Source: CAVRUZ01 sp963724495 (GTDB lineage: Bacteria > Actinomycetota > Actinomycetes > Propionibacteriales > DAIQRJ01). From it: a DNA stretch of 64,000 nucleotides. The DNA is taken from NCBI GenBank assembly GCA_963724495.1, contig CAVRUZ010000003.1:124001-188000 (forward strand), written 5' to 3'. Position numbers and translations under genes: made by a program. The notes under the pieces were generated by a model that saw nothing but the letters and a program-made list of their open reading frames with translations, did no database searches and was not told where the DNA came from. Below are positions 8,665 through 16,819 of this stretch, piece by piece; within the stretch, counting starts at the first letter, position 1; each line of letters opens with the position of its first letter.

Positions 8665-9957
8665 TCAGTGCGCGGCGACGGGCGTGCGGTCGTTGCGCAT
8701 CAGGTCGGCCGGCAGCTTCAGCCCCTGCGGCCGGACCACGAAGAGCAACAGCGTGAGCGCGACCGCGAAGCAGCCGAACATCACCAGGCCGAGCGAGACC
8801 GCCGAACTGCCCAGCAGGCCGACGATCGGCGCGGCGGCAGCGGCCACCAGGTTCTGGCTCGCTCCCATGACTGCCGACGCCGTGCCGGCGGCCTCGCCGT
8901 GGCGTGACAGGGCGATCGCCGGGGTGTTGGGGAAGGTGAGCGCGAGGAAGGCCATCGCCGACCAGATCGGCACGAGCACGCCGAACAGCCCACCGGCACC
9001 GGTGAGCGCGGTGGCGAGGAGCACGGCCGTCGATACCAGGCAGCCGATGATCCCGGTCAGGAGGAGCCGTCCCGGTTCGAAGCGCCGGAGCAGCGGAACG
9101 TTCACCTGGGTCATGACCACCATGCCGACGGCACCGGCGGAGAAGGCGACGCCGAACTGCTGCACCGACAGCCCGAAGCCGTCCTGCAACACGAACGGCG
9201 AACCGGAGACATAGGCGATCACGGCACCGAACGAGCAGCCGGAGGCGAGCACGAGGCCGACGAAGACCCGGTCGCGGACCAGCCCGGCGACCACTCCGGC
9301 CATGGAGGCCAGGCCGACCGGACGTCGCGCGGACGGCGGCAGGGTCTCGGGCAGGAATCGCCAGGAGATGAGCACGACCATGGTCGAGACGAGTGCGAGG
9401 ACGACGAAGATCGCCCGCCACGAGCCGACGCGGAGGATCGCCGACCCGAGCGACGGGGCGACCACCGGAGCGATGCCGACGACCAGCATCAGCCGGCTGA
9501 ACAGCTGCGCGGCGCGGACACCGACGAACAGGTCGCGGACCACGGCCATGGCGATCGTGGCGGAGGCGGCGGCGCCGAATCCCTGGACCACGCGCAGGAC
9601 CCCGAGCACGGCGACCGTGGGTGCAACCACGATGGCCAGCGAGGCGGCGACGTGCGCGAGCAGGCCGATGAGCAGCGGGCGCCGGCGTCCGAACGTGTCG
9701 GAGAGCGGTCCGATCACGAGCTGACCGATACCCATCCCGAGCATCGTTCCGGTCAGCGTGAGCTGCACCAGCGCGTCGGTGCTGCCCATGTCGGTGGTGA
9801 TCTGCGGCAGCGACGGGAGGTACATGTCGATGGTTGCCGGGCCGACCGCGGCCATCACGCCGAGCAGCAGGGCGAACAACCTGACCTTGCGCTGGCTGAG
9901 GCGCTCACCTGGCGTCGGGTTGGCTTGCACCGGGGCACGCATTGCGACGGCGGTCAT
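8665..9957 (-). CDS. Bcr/CflA-type MFS multidrug transporter
   Basis: A 430-residue inner-membrane transporter with 12 predicted helices. The first helix contains GPATIDMYLPSLPQI, the D-x-Y-L-P signature of the Bcr/CflA (DHA1) drug:proton antiporters. GPLSDTFGRRRPLLIG is the MFS loop 2-3 motif, and the fifth helix carries a glycine/proline-rich VVGIAPVVAPSLG antiporter motif. ATG 9957 gives MTAVAMRAPVQANP; ATG 9942 is an alternative. The gene is divergent from the downstream phosphoglucomutase, with about 270 bases between them, which should hold both promoters; I see no clear elements there. Substrate unknown. Confidence 0.88.
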   Translation of the reverse strand: MTAVAMRAPVQANPTPGERLSQRKVRLFALLLGVMAAVGPATIDMYLPSLPQITTDMGSTDALVQLTLTGTMLGMGIGQLVIGPLSDTFGRRRPLLIGLLAHVAASLAIVVAPTVAVLGVLRVVQGFGAAASATIAMAVVRDLFVGVRAAQLFSRLMLVVGIAPVVAPSLGSAILRVGSWRAIFVVLALVSTMVVLISWRFLPETLPPSARRPVGLASMAGVVAGLVRDRVFVGLVLASGCSFGAVIAYVSGSPFVLQDGFGLSVQQFGVAFSAGAVGMVVMTQVNVPLLRRFEPGRLLLTGIIGCLVSTAVLLATALTGAGGLFGVLVPIWSAMAFLALTFPNTPAIALSRHGEAAGTASAVMGASQNLVAAAAAPIVGLLGSSAVSLGLVMFGCFAVALTLLLFVVRPQGLKLPADLMRNDRTPVAAH

Positions 9958-10228
9958 CGCCGACCTCGGGCAATCGGTACTGCACACAACACGGGGAACA
10001 ACCTCACGAACGAGAGAGACAGCGATGACGCCCGAACGGGCGGCGCACGGAGAAGGAAAGAGTGGGACCGGTAAGGCCCGCGCACCGGAACCGTCAGCTG
10101 CGATGGTGACGTCGGCCGCGCATGGCGATCCTTCCAGCTTTACCGCTAAAGAGGAAGGGCTGTCCGCGAACTGGCCGTCGGCCCGACCACCGTGGCGCTG
10201 CACCGGTGGGTGCGCGTTGGATGTGGCC

Positions 10229-11854
10229 ATGGATCCTCGCGCCGGACAGCCAGCCCAATTGCACGACCTGATCGACGTCGAGGAGGTGCTGGAGGCCTAC
10301 GCCGAGCGGGTCCCCGACGTGAGCGACCCCCAGCAGCGGGTGGTCTTCGGTACGTCCGGCCATCGCGGCTCGAGCCTCGACACCGCCTTCAATGACGCGC
10401 ACATCGCCGCCATCAGCCAGGCCATCGCCGAGCACCGGGCCGGTCAGGGCGTCGACGGGCCGCTGCTGATCGGTGCCGACAGCCACGCTCTGTCAGCGCC
10501 GGCGCTGCAGACCGCGATCGAGGTCCTGGTGGCCGCCGGCGTCGACGTACGCATCGACGCCGACGACCGGCTCGTCCCGACCCCCGCCGTCTCCCACGGC
10601 ATCCTCACGCTCAACCAGGGCGACGGGCCGCGAGCCGACGGCATCGTGGTCACGCCGTCACACAACCCACCGCGCGACGGCGGCTTCAAGTACAACCCGC
10701 CACACGGCGGCCCGGCCGACACCGACGTCACCACGGCGATCGCCAACCGCGCCAACGAACTGATCGCGGGCGGTCTCACCGAGGTCGGGCGAGTCAGTAC
10801 CGACGAGGCACTGAGCAAGGTCGGCCGGTTCGACTTCCTCGGCAGCTACGTGGCCGACCTCGCGACGGCCATCGACGTCGAGGCCATCCGGCGGGCCGGG
10901 ATCCGGATCGGCGCCGATCCGCTCGGCGGCGCATCCGTCGACTACTGGGGCGCGATCGGCGACCGCTACTCCCTCGACCTCACCGTGGTCAACCCAACGG
11001 TCGATCCCACGTTCGCGTTCATGACGCTCGATCACGACGGCAAGATCCGGATGGACTGCTCCTCGCCATACGCCATGGCGTCGCTGGTGGCACAACGCGA
11101 CACCTACGACATCGCGACCGGCAACGATGCGGACGCGGACAGGCACGGCATCGTCACTCCTGATGCAGGGCTGATGAATCCCAACCACTTCCTTGCGGTC
11201 GCGATCGACTACCTGTTCACCCATCGGCACTGGGGCGGCGACGTCGCGGTCGGCAAGACCCTGGTGTCCAGCTCGCTCATCGACCGGATAGTCGCCGGGA
11301 TGAGCCGCCGGCTCTGGGAGGTGCCGGTCGGGTTCAAGTGGTTCGTGCCCGGGCTGCTCGACGGCAGCGTGGGCTTCGGCGGCGAGGAGTCGGCCGGCGC
11401 GAGCTTCCTTCGCGACGACGGCAGCGCATGGACGACGGACAAGGACGGGATCCTCCTCGCGCTGCTGGCCGCCGAGATCCTCGCGGTGACTGGGGATTCG
11501 CCATCGCAGCATCACCGTCGACTCGCCGAGGCCTACGGCGAGTCCGCCTACACCCGCGTGGACGCGCCGGCGACCCGGGAGGAGAAGGCCAGGCTCGGCA
11601 AGTTGTCCCCGGACGCGGTCACCGCCACCGAGCTCGCGGGCGAGCCGATCACCGGCAAGCTCACGACGGCGCCGGGCAACGACGCAGCGATCGGCGGGCT
11701 CAAGGTGACCACCGACTCTGCCTGGTTCGCGGCGAGGCCCTCGGGGACCGAGGACGTCTACAAGATCTACGCGGAGTCGTTCAAGGGGGAGGACCACCTG
11801 CAGCAGGTGCTGGAGTCGGCCCGCGAGGTGGTGGCGTCGGCCTTGGCCGACTGA
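10229..11854 (+). CDS. pgm: Phosphoglucomutase, alpha-D-glucose phosphate-specific
   Basis: A 541-residue cytosolic enzyme interconverting glucose 1-phosphate and glucose 6-phosphate. VVFGTSGHRGSS is the N-terminal signature. IVVTPSHNPPRDGGFKYNPP holds the catalytic phosphoserine (Ser in TPSHNPP). ATGNDADADRHGIV is the magnesium-binding DxDxDR loop. VGFGGEESAGASFL is the sugar-binding loop, and AARPSGTEDVYKIYAESF is the phosphate-binding site near the C terminus. ATG 10229 gives MDPRAGQPAQL, the usual start for this family; the in-frame extension upstream lacks family features. It supplies glucose 1-phosphate for glycogen, trehalose and cell-envelope sugars. Confidence 0.95.
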   Translation: MDPRAGQPAQLHDLIDVEEVLEAYAERVPDVSDPQQRVVFGTSGHRGSSLDTAFNDAHIAAISQAIAEHRAGQGVDGPLLIGADSHALSAPALQTAIEVLVAAGVDVRIDADDRLVPTPAVSHGILTLNQGDGPRADGIVVTPSHNPPRDGGFKYNPPHGGPADTDVTTAIANRANELIAGGLTEVGRVSTDEALSKVGRFDFLGSYVADLATAIDVEAIRRAGIRIGADPLGGASVDYWGAIGDRYSLDLTVVNPTVDPTFAFMTLDHDGKIRMDCSSPYAMASLVAQRDTYDIATGNDADADRHGIVTPDAGLMNPNHFLAVAIDYLFTHRHWGGDVAVGKTLVSSSLIDRIVAGMSRRLWEVPVGFKWFVPGLLDGSVGFGGEESAGASFLRDDGSAWTTDKDGILLALLAAEILAVTGDSPSQHHRRLAEAYGESAYTRVDAPATREEKARLGKLSPDAVTATELAGEPITGKLTTAPGNDAAIGGLKVTTDSAWFAARPSGTEDVYKIYAESFKGEDHLQQVLESAREVVASALAD

Positions 11855-11881
11855 GCGCCGGGGCTGGCCGGAGTTCCACGG

Positions 11882-12133
11882 TCAGGCGTGGCTCCCGGCC
11901 AGGTACGCGTCGATGCGCTCGGCCAATCGGAGTTTCAATCCTTCGAGCATCACCTCGATCGACATCAGTTCGCCGAGCGCCACGAGCAGCTCCCGTTGAT
12001 CAACCCGGTCGAGCCTGACCGCGGCGAGATCGCGACAGCAGTGGACGACCTCGACCAGCAGCTCGTCGAGGTCGAGCAGTGGCTCGTCGAACGCGATCTC
12101 CCAGCCGTCGTCGTGCGCGTCGAGTCGGGTCAT
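11882..12133 (-). CDS. Small acidic helical protein of unknown function
   Basis: An 83-residue protein rich in Leu, Glu and Asp, predicted to be mostly alpha-helical (DELLVEVVHCCRDLAAVRLD, then LLVALGELMSIEVMLEGLKL). There is no signal peptide, membrane segment or recognisable motif. It converges on pgm with 28 bases between stops. It has typical codon use and no frame interruption, but with no recognised homologue the call rests on coding appearance only. Confidence 0.45.
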   Translation of the reverse strand: MTRLDAHDDGWEIAFDEPLLDLDELLVEVVHCCRDLAAVRLDRVDQRELLVALGELMSIEVMLEGLKLRLAERIDAYLAGSHA

Positions 12134-12263
12134 CTGCCTGCTCTCCTAGGACAGCAGTCAGGATCACTGTGGGCACGCCATTGCACCGCGATCCAGCCCG
12201 CGGTGTGGATGCCCGCCGGCGAGCACCTGCGTTGTGGACGGCCGCGTCGGAGGCAGGGCGACG

Positions 12264-13835
12264 TCAGTCGCCGGTCGTGACCCCCGCGCGGTCGGCCTGC
12301 CACGGCTGCGGTTCCTCGTGGCCAGCTCGGCCGGCAGCGTGGGCACCGCCGCGCTGGTAACCGGGACGGACGAACAGCAACGCGCACACCACGCCGATCA
12401 GCGACACGGCCGCCGGCAGCAGGACCGTGTGGGCCATGGCCGCGGAGAACCCGTCCACGAGGTGGGCGGGCAGAGCGGCGCCGGACTGTGCCTGTGCGGC
12501 ACCGCCTGACGCCGCGAAGCCTGGCAGCTCTCGGGCGAGGAGCGCGGTCATGACGGCGGCGATGGCCGCACTGCCCAGCACCGCGCCGACCTGGCGGGTG
12601 GTGTTGTACACGCCGGCACCGGCCCCGGCGTCGCGCTGCGAGAGGTTCCGGGTCGCGGTGACCGAGAGCGGTCCCCAGATCCCGGAGTTCGCGAACCCCA
12701 TGACCGCGGACGGGATGAGCAGGGTCAGGACCGAGTGGTCCGGCGTCATCAGCAGCGAGTAGAGGAGCAAGGACAGGGCCAGCAGGCTGAACCCGGCAGC
12801 GGCGAACCACTTGGGGTTACGCCTGTCGATGAGCCTCCCCACCACCGGTGCGAGGGCGATGGAGACGACGGCCATCGGTGTGAGCAGCAGCGCCGACTGC
12901 GTGGGCGTGAGCCCGCGGGCGGTCTGGGTGTAGAGGAACATCGGGAAGCCCATGCCCGTCACCACGAAGCTCATGGCCGTGATCCCCAGGTTGGCCAGGC
13001 TGAAGTTTCGATCCTTGAACAGTCGCAGCGGCAGCAGCGGTTCGGACGTGGTGCGGTGTTCCCAGATCACGAAGGCCACCAGCACGACCACACCGGCGGC
13101 CAGCAGCTCCCAGACCGTGACCGGGCCCCAGATCCCGCCCCAGTCGTAGCGTTCGCCCTCCTGGATGCCGAAGACGATCAGGAACATCGCCACGGCGCTC
13201 AGCACGACGCCAAGGACGTCGAACGAGTGCATGTGCGTCTCGAGCCTCGGCACCAACCGGAGCGCCGCGGCGAAGGCGACCACTCCGATGGGCACGTTGA
13301 CGAAGAAGATCCACTGCCAGCCGAGCGAATCCACGAGCAGGCCGCCGGCGATCGGACCCACGAGGACGGCCACGCCGGCCACCGCACCCCAGACACCCAT
13401 CGCGGTTCCCCGGTTCTGCGGCGGGAACGTCCGGGTGATCACGGCCATGGTCTGCGGTGTCATCAGCGCCGCACCGAGGCCCTGCACCGCCCTCGCCAGG
13501 ATCAGCACCTCGATGCTGCCGGACAGGCCGCACCACAACGAGGCGAGCGTGAACACGAGCAGACCGGCGAGGTAGACGTTCTTCGGGCCGAGCCGGTCGC
13601 CGAGCCGGCCGGTGATCAGGAGCGGAACGGCATAGGCGAGCAGGTAGGAGCTGGTCACCCAGATGACCTGGCTGATGTCGGCCTGGAAGTGCTCGAGGAT
13701 CGCCGGCGTCGCGATCGTGACGATCGTCGAGTCGATGATGATCATGAAGAAGCCGACGACCAGTGCCCATAGAGCGGGCCATGGCTGCGGCTGCGGAGTC
13801 CCCGGCTGCGCAGCCGGGATCGCGGTTGATGTCAC
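12264..13835 (-). CDS. DHA2-type MFS drug exporter (EmrB/QacA family)
   Basis: A 523-residue transporter with about 14 predicted helices. WALVVGFFMIIIDSTIVTIA in the first helix contains the DHA2 signature (D-x-T-I-V). Motif A is TGRLGDRLGPKNVYLAG, and motif C is in GVAVLVGPIAGGLLVDSLGW. The N terminus is cytosolic and proline/glutamine-rich. Start is GTG at 13835, 23 bases after the stop of the upstream zinc-ribbon gene, so both may be transcribed together. Such exporters use the proton gradient to pump hydrophobic cations or antibiotics; the substrate cannot be read from sequence. About 130 bases separate it from the small gene downstream, with nothing recognisable. Confidence 0.9.
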   Translation of the reverse strand: MTSTAIPAAQPGTPQPQPWPALWALVVGFFMIIIDSTIVTIATPAILEHFQADISQVIWVTSSYLLAYAVPLLITGRLGDRLGPKNVYLAGLLVFTLASLWCGLSGSIEVLILARAVQGLGAALMTPQTMAVITRTFPPQNRGTAMGVWGAVAGVAVLVGPIAGGLLVDSLGWQWIFFVNVPIGVVAFAAALRLVPRLETHMHSFDVLGVVLSAVAMFLIVFGIQEGERYDWGGIWGPVTVWELLAAGVVVLVAFVIWEHRTTSEPLLPLRLFKDRNFSLANLGITAMSFVVTGMGFPMFLYTQTARGLTPTQSALLLTPMAVVSIALAPVVGRLIDRRNPKWFAAAGFSLLALSLLLYSLLMTPDHSVLTLLIPSAVMGFANSGIWGPLSVTATRNLSQRDAGAGAGVYNTTRQVGAVLGSAAIAAVMTALLARELPGFAASGGAAQAQSGAALPAHLVDGFSAAMAHTVLLPAAVSLIGVVCALLFVRPGYQRGGAHAAGRAGHEEPQPWQADRAGVTTGD

Positions 13836-13858
13836 AGGTGTCGTCCTTCGGTCAGGGC

Positions 13859-14785
13859 CTACTTGCCCTTGAGCGACGACCAGTCGGCCTTGCGTGGCTG
13901 CTGGCGCACCGGAACCAGGCCGGTGGTGTCGATCTTGCCCGCGACGGGCCGGGGTGTCAGCGCGGCGAGGCCGTCGGCACTTATGCCGGTGCCGCTTCGA
14001 GGCTTGGTCGGGAGCTGCGAGGCACGTTGCGGGAGCCAGCGCAGGTCGCCCATGACCGACTGGATCGCCCGGACCAGCACGAAGGCAAGCCCGCCGCCGA
14101 TGGCGAACGTGCCGGCGGCACCCGCGACGTAGGCGTAGGAGATGACGACCGGCAGGACGCTCTGGCAGAAGCCCGCAGCGAGCAGGCACAGCAGCGCCCC
14201 GATCGCCAGCCACAGCGCCACCGGGCGAAACGCCTGCGCCAACTGGTTCTTGCGCACCCACCAGGCACCCACGCAGACCGCCACCACGACTGCCAGCGTG
14301 GTGAACGCCAGCAGCACGAGGTTGAGCGTGTCGCTGCGATGCGCACCACCCACGGAGACCCCGATCGGGTCGTCGGCGATCGCAGCGAAGATGCCTCGCC
14401 GCCAGATCGCCTGGAAGGTTCCGTAGACAGCGCAGAGCACCACGGCTGGGATGAGCGCAGCTGCCACGCCCTGCGAGAAGGGGAGTGGACCCTGCCGGGC
14501 GCCGGGAGTGTCGTGGGTCTGTGCCTGCCAGATCGAAGCCGGTCGGTGCGAAGCGAGGCTTGTCGCGGCCCGGCTCAGGCCCGGGCGCGCCTCGGTCTTG
14601 GGCAGCCACGAGGTGTCGACCTTGCCATGGCGCACTCCCAAACCCGTTCGCGCGGCCGGCGTGGTCCCGGCACCCCACTGCGGCGCCGGCGGGGCTTCGC
14701 CCACAGCCGGCGAGAGCGGGTAGCTGCACTTGTGGCACGTGCTCGCGCCTGCGGCGTTGACCGAGCCGCAGCGGGTGCACACCAT
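13859..14785 (-). CDS. Zinc-ribbon membrane protein
   Basis: A 308-residue protein that opens with a zinc ribbon (MVCTRCGSVNAAGASTCHKC: two CxxC pairs). A proline-rich linker of about 90 residues follows, then four to five hydrophobic segments (AAALIPAVVLCAVYGTF, LVLLAFTTLAVVVAVCVGAW, PVALWLAIGALLCLLAAGF, VAGAAGTFAIGGGLAFVLV), and a C-terminal cytosolic tail. This layout of a cytosolic ribbon joined to a membrane bundle is common in actinobacteria but functionally uncharacterised. It sits immediately upstream of the DHA2 exporter on the same strand; whether they work together is unknown. Confidence 0.7.
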   Translation of the reverse strand: MVCTRCGSVNAAGASTCHKCSYPLSPAVGEAPPAPQWGAGTTPAARTGLGVRHGKVDTSWLPKTEARPGLSRAATSLASHRPASIWQAQTHDTPGARQGPLPFSQGVAAALIPAVVLCAVYGTFQAIWRRGIFAAIADDPIGVSVGGAHRSDTLNLVLLAFTTLAVVVAVCVGAWWVRKNQLAQAFRPVALWLAIGALLCLLAAGFCQSVLPVVISYAYVAGAAGTFAIGGGLAFVLVRAIQSVMGDLRWLPQRASQLPTKPRSGTGISADGLAALTPRPVAGKIDTTGLVPVRQQPRKADWSSLKGK

Positions 14786-14923
14786 GATCGGAGGTTACCT
14801 GCGCGGCCGAACCCGCCTGGCTAGCCGAGATCGCTCCTGGGGACACCGGCGCAGGGGATGCGTCGGCGCGGCCCGAGCGTGGGTGGCATCCTCAGTCGGC
14901 ACCGATCCCGCGAGGAGGCCTCG

Positions 14924-15943
14924 ATGCAGGCAGTGGTGTTCACCGGTCCGGGCCAACTGAGCGTCACCGACGTGCCGGAGCCGTCGCCCGGAATCGGCGA
15001 GGTGCTCCTGCGCCCGGTCGTGACCGGCGTCTGCGGCACCGACCTGCACCTGTTGGCCGGCGGCTTCCTGGCGCGCTACCCGCTGGTGCCGGGTCACGAG
15101 ATCGTCGCGGAGGTGGTGGCGCTCGGGCCGGAGGTCGTCTCGCCGCCGGCCGGAACGCTGGTCGCGGTGGACAACACCGACCTCTGCGACCGGTGTGCCT
15201 ACTGCCAGGCGGGCCAGCCGCTGTACTGCGCGAACTTCCGGTCGCTCGGCGTCAACGCGCCGGGTGGCTTCGCCGAACTCATGGTCGCCAGCGCCGAGAA
15301 ATGCTTTCCGATCGAGGGGCTCGACCCGATGGTCGCGGTCATGACCGAGCCGCTGGCCTGCGCCATGCACGGCGCCGACACGCTTGCCCTGGCGCCCGGC
15401 TCCGACGTCCTGGTGTTCGGTGCCGGACCGACCGGGCTGCTGCTCTCGCAGTTGCTCGTCCATGGCAACGCCGCACGGCTGACGGTCGCGGCACCCTCGC
15501 AGGCAAAGCTCGAACTCGCCCGGGCGTTCGGGGTCGACCACACCGTCTTGGTCGACCGGGCGGATCCGGCGGCGGCCAGCGCCGAGCTGCTCGAGCGGGC
15601 ACCCCTCGGGTACGACGCGGTGGTCGAGGCCACCGGAGCGCCCGCGGTGCTCGCGGGCTGCCTGCCGCTCACGCGGACCGGCGGAACGGTGCTTGTCTAC
15701 GGAGTCGCGGACGAGGGCGACCGCTGGTCGGTCGCCCCGTACGACATCTTCGCCCGCGAGCTGACCATCAAGGGCTCGTTCGCCCAGACCCACTGCTTCG
15801 GCCGGGCGCTGCGGGCGCTCACGACCGGCCGGGTCCGCACCGAGGGCATCGTGACCGACGTCGTCCCGCTGTCCTCCTTCGACCAGGCGCTGGCCGCAGT
15901 TCGCTCGCCGACGAGCGTGAAGGCGGTGGTGGTGCCGGGATAA
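14924..15943 (+). CDS. Zinc-dependent alcohol dehydrogenase (MDR family)
   Basis: A 339-residue medium-chain dehydrogenase/reductase. GVCGTDLHLLAGG and PLVPGHEIVAEVVALGPEV hold the catalytic zinc Cys and the GHE motif. CDRCAYCQAGQPLYC is the structural zinc loop with its four cysteines. VLVFGAGPTGLLLSQLL is the Rossmann dinucleotide-binding motif. The sequence is closest to sorbitol/threonine-dehydrogenase-like members acting on polyols or sugars, but substrate assignment is not possible. ATG 14924 follows a strong GAGGAGG box. It is transcribed divergently from the zinc-ribbon gene and converges on the ESX substrate genes. Confidence 0.92.
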   Translation: MQAVVFTGPGQLSVTDVPEPSPGIGEVLLRPVVTGVCGTDLHLLAGGFLARYPLVPGHEIVAEVVALGPEVVSPPAGTLVAVDNTDLCDRCAYCQAGQPLYCANFRSLGVNAPGGFAELMVASAEKCFPIEGLDPMVAVMTEPLACAMHGADTLALAPGSDVLVFGAGPTGLLLSQLLVHGNAARLTVAAPSQAKLELARAFGVDHTVLVDRADPAAASAELLERAPLGYDAVVEATGAPAVLAGCLPLTRTGGTVLVYGVADEGDRWSVAPYDIFARELTIKGSFAQTHCFGRALRALTTGRVRTEGIVTDVVPLSSFDQALAAVRSPTSVKAVVVPG

Positions 15944-15962
15944 CCCTTGCCAGACAGAGGAA

Positions 15963-15988
15963 ACCCCTGCACCAGGAGGTGCAGGGGT
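15963..15988. terminator. Hairpin between the convergent alcohol dehydrogenase and WXG100 genes
   Basis: ACCCCTGCACC (15963-15973), AGGA loop, GGTGCAGGGGT (15978-15988): a perfect 11-bp stem between two converging genes. No U tract on either strand. It probably serves both transcripts, with the last 40 bases before 16028 otherwise featureless. Confidence 0.65.
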
Positions 15989-16027
15989 CTCCTGAGACAG
16001 CGTGTCTCCAGGGGTGTCCGCGCTGGA

Positions 16028-16318
16028 TCAGCCCCAGATCGAGGCGTTCCGTTGCTCGGCGGTCTGGTAGTTCTCACCGATCTGCTGCACCGCGGAACCC
16101 GACAGGTGCAGGGTCGTCTGCATGTGCGTGAAGGACCGGTCCCACTCGCCCTGAGCCACCCGGTAGGCCTCCCGAGCGGGGCCTTCCCACTCCTGCGACT
16201 TGTTGCCGATGAAGGCCTTGAGCTCTTCGAGCTCCTGCTTCATGGTCTTGGCCACCAGGGCCAGGTCGGCAGCACCCTGGTCGAGGCCGCCCTTGTTGAA
16301 CATGGTCGTCTGTGTCAT
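16028..16318 (-). CDS. WXG100-family ESX secretion substrate (ESAT-6-like)
   Basis: A 96-residue helical-hairpin protein with the WXG100 turn at QEWEGPAREAY (W-E-G) near residues 43-46. The C-terminal helix carries NYQTAE, which fits the YxxxD/E type VII secretion signal. Length and layout are those of EsxA/EsxB-type substrates, which leave the cell as heterodimers through the EccB-C-D-E channel. It lies 34 bases downstream of the second WXG100 gene on the same strand, so the pair forms a bicistron and probably a heterodimer. Target or function outside the cell is unknown. Confidence 0.92.
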   Translation of the reverse strand: MTQTTMFNKGGLDQGAADLALVAKTMKQELEELKAFIGNKSQEWEGPAREAYRVAQGEWDRSFTHMQTTLHLSGSAVQQIGENYQTAEQRNASIWG

Positions 16319-16352
16319 CGCGCTACTCCTGGTCGACTGTGATGGGGCTGGG

Positions 16353-16673
16353 TCAGACGCCGGCGTTCAGGGCCTGATCGATGGCGGAGACAGCCTGCTG
16401 CTGCTCTTGTTCGTTGCTCTCGTAGGTGATGCGCGAGTCAACGAGCTTCTCGTGAATGTTCTCGAGCGACCCGATCACCTTGTTGAGCTCGGCGTCGAAC
16501 ACCGACATCACGTTCTGGAAGCTGCCGTGCGCAGACCCGCCCCAGTTCGCGGACAGCGTCTGCCGGTGGTTGTCGATCTGGATCCGAAGACCCCGGATCG
16601 TGTTGGCCTTCTCGTCGATCTGGCCGGCGCATGCCTGGATGTCGCCAGCGTTGTGGCTGTTGGTGCCGCTCAC
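16353..16673 (-). CDS. WXG100-family ESX secretion substrate (partner)
   Basis: A 106-residue WXG100 protein: SANWGGSAHGSF is the W-x-G turn between two amphipathic helices. TYESNE in the second helix matches the YxxxD/E secretion signal, here followed by a Gln/Glu-rich tail. GTG start behind AGGAAG. It is the first gene of the two-gene WXG100 unit and is separated from eccB upstream by about 146 bases in which I see no clear promoter. In ESX systems the partner with an exposed YxxxD/E docks on the third ATPase domain of EccC; here both carry one. Confidence 0.92.
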   Translation of the reverse strand: MSGTNSHNAGDIQACAGQIDEKANTIRGLRIQIDNHRQTLSANWGGSAHGSFQNVMSVFDAELNKVIGSLENIHEKLVDSRITYESNEQEQQQAVSAIDQALNAGV

Positions 16674-16819
16674 GCTTCCTCCTGGGTTCTATCCGGCCAA
16701 TGCCGGTTGACGATCGGCGATTCCGATGACCAGAACACTAGGAACCCTGGGAGGGCGGCGCCCTGGTCGACAGATGTCGTTGTGGATAACCACGTCTCGA
16801 CCTCGGCGCATGCTCGATC

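Noticed and set aside
7643..9421. A 592-codon minus-strand open frame across the SRPBCC, ArsR and MFS genes
   Set aside because: Only its last 185 codons (from ATG 8200) encode a recognisable protein. The rest is antisense or out-of-frame sequence over clear ArsR and MFS genes, a GC-rich shadow.
9758..10228. N-terminal extension of phosphoglucomutase
   Set aside because: The in-frame upstream codons overlap the divergent MFS gene and lack Pgm features; ATG 10229 gives the family-typical N terminus.
13801..13818. CCCGGCTGCG/CGCAGCCGGG palindrome
   Set aside because: It lies inside the DHA2 exporter coding sequence near its start, so it is more likely a coding coincidence than a terminator or operator.
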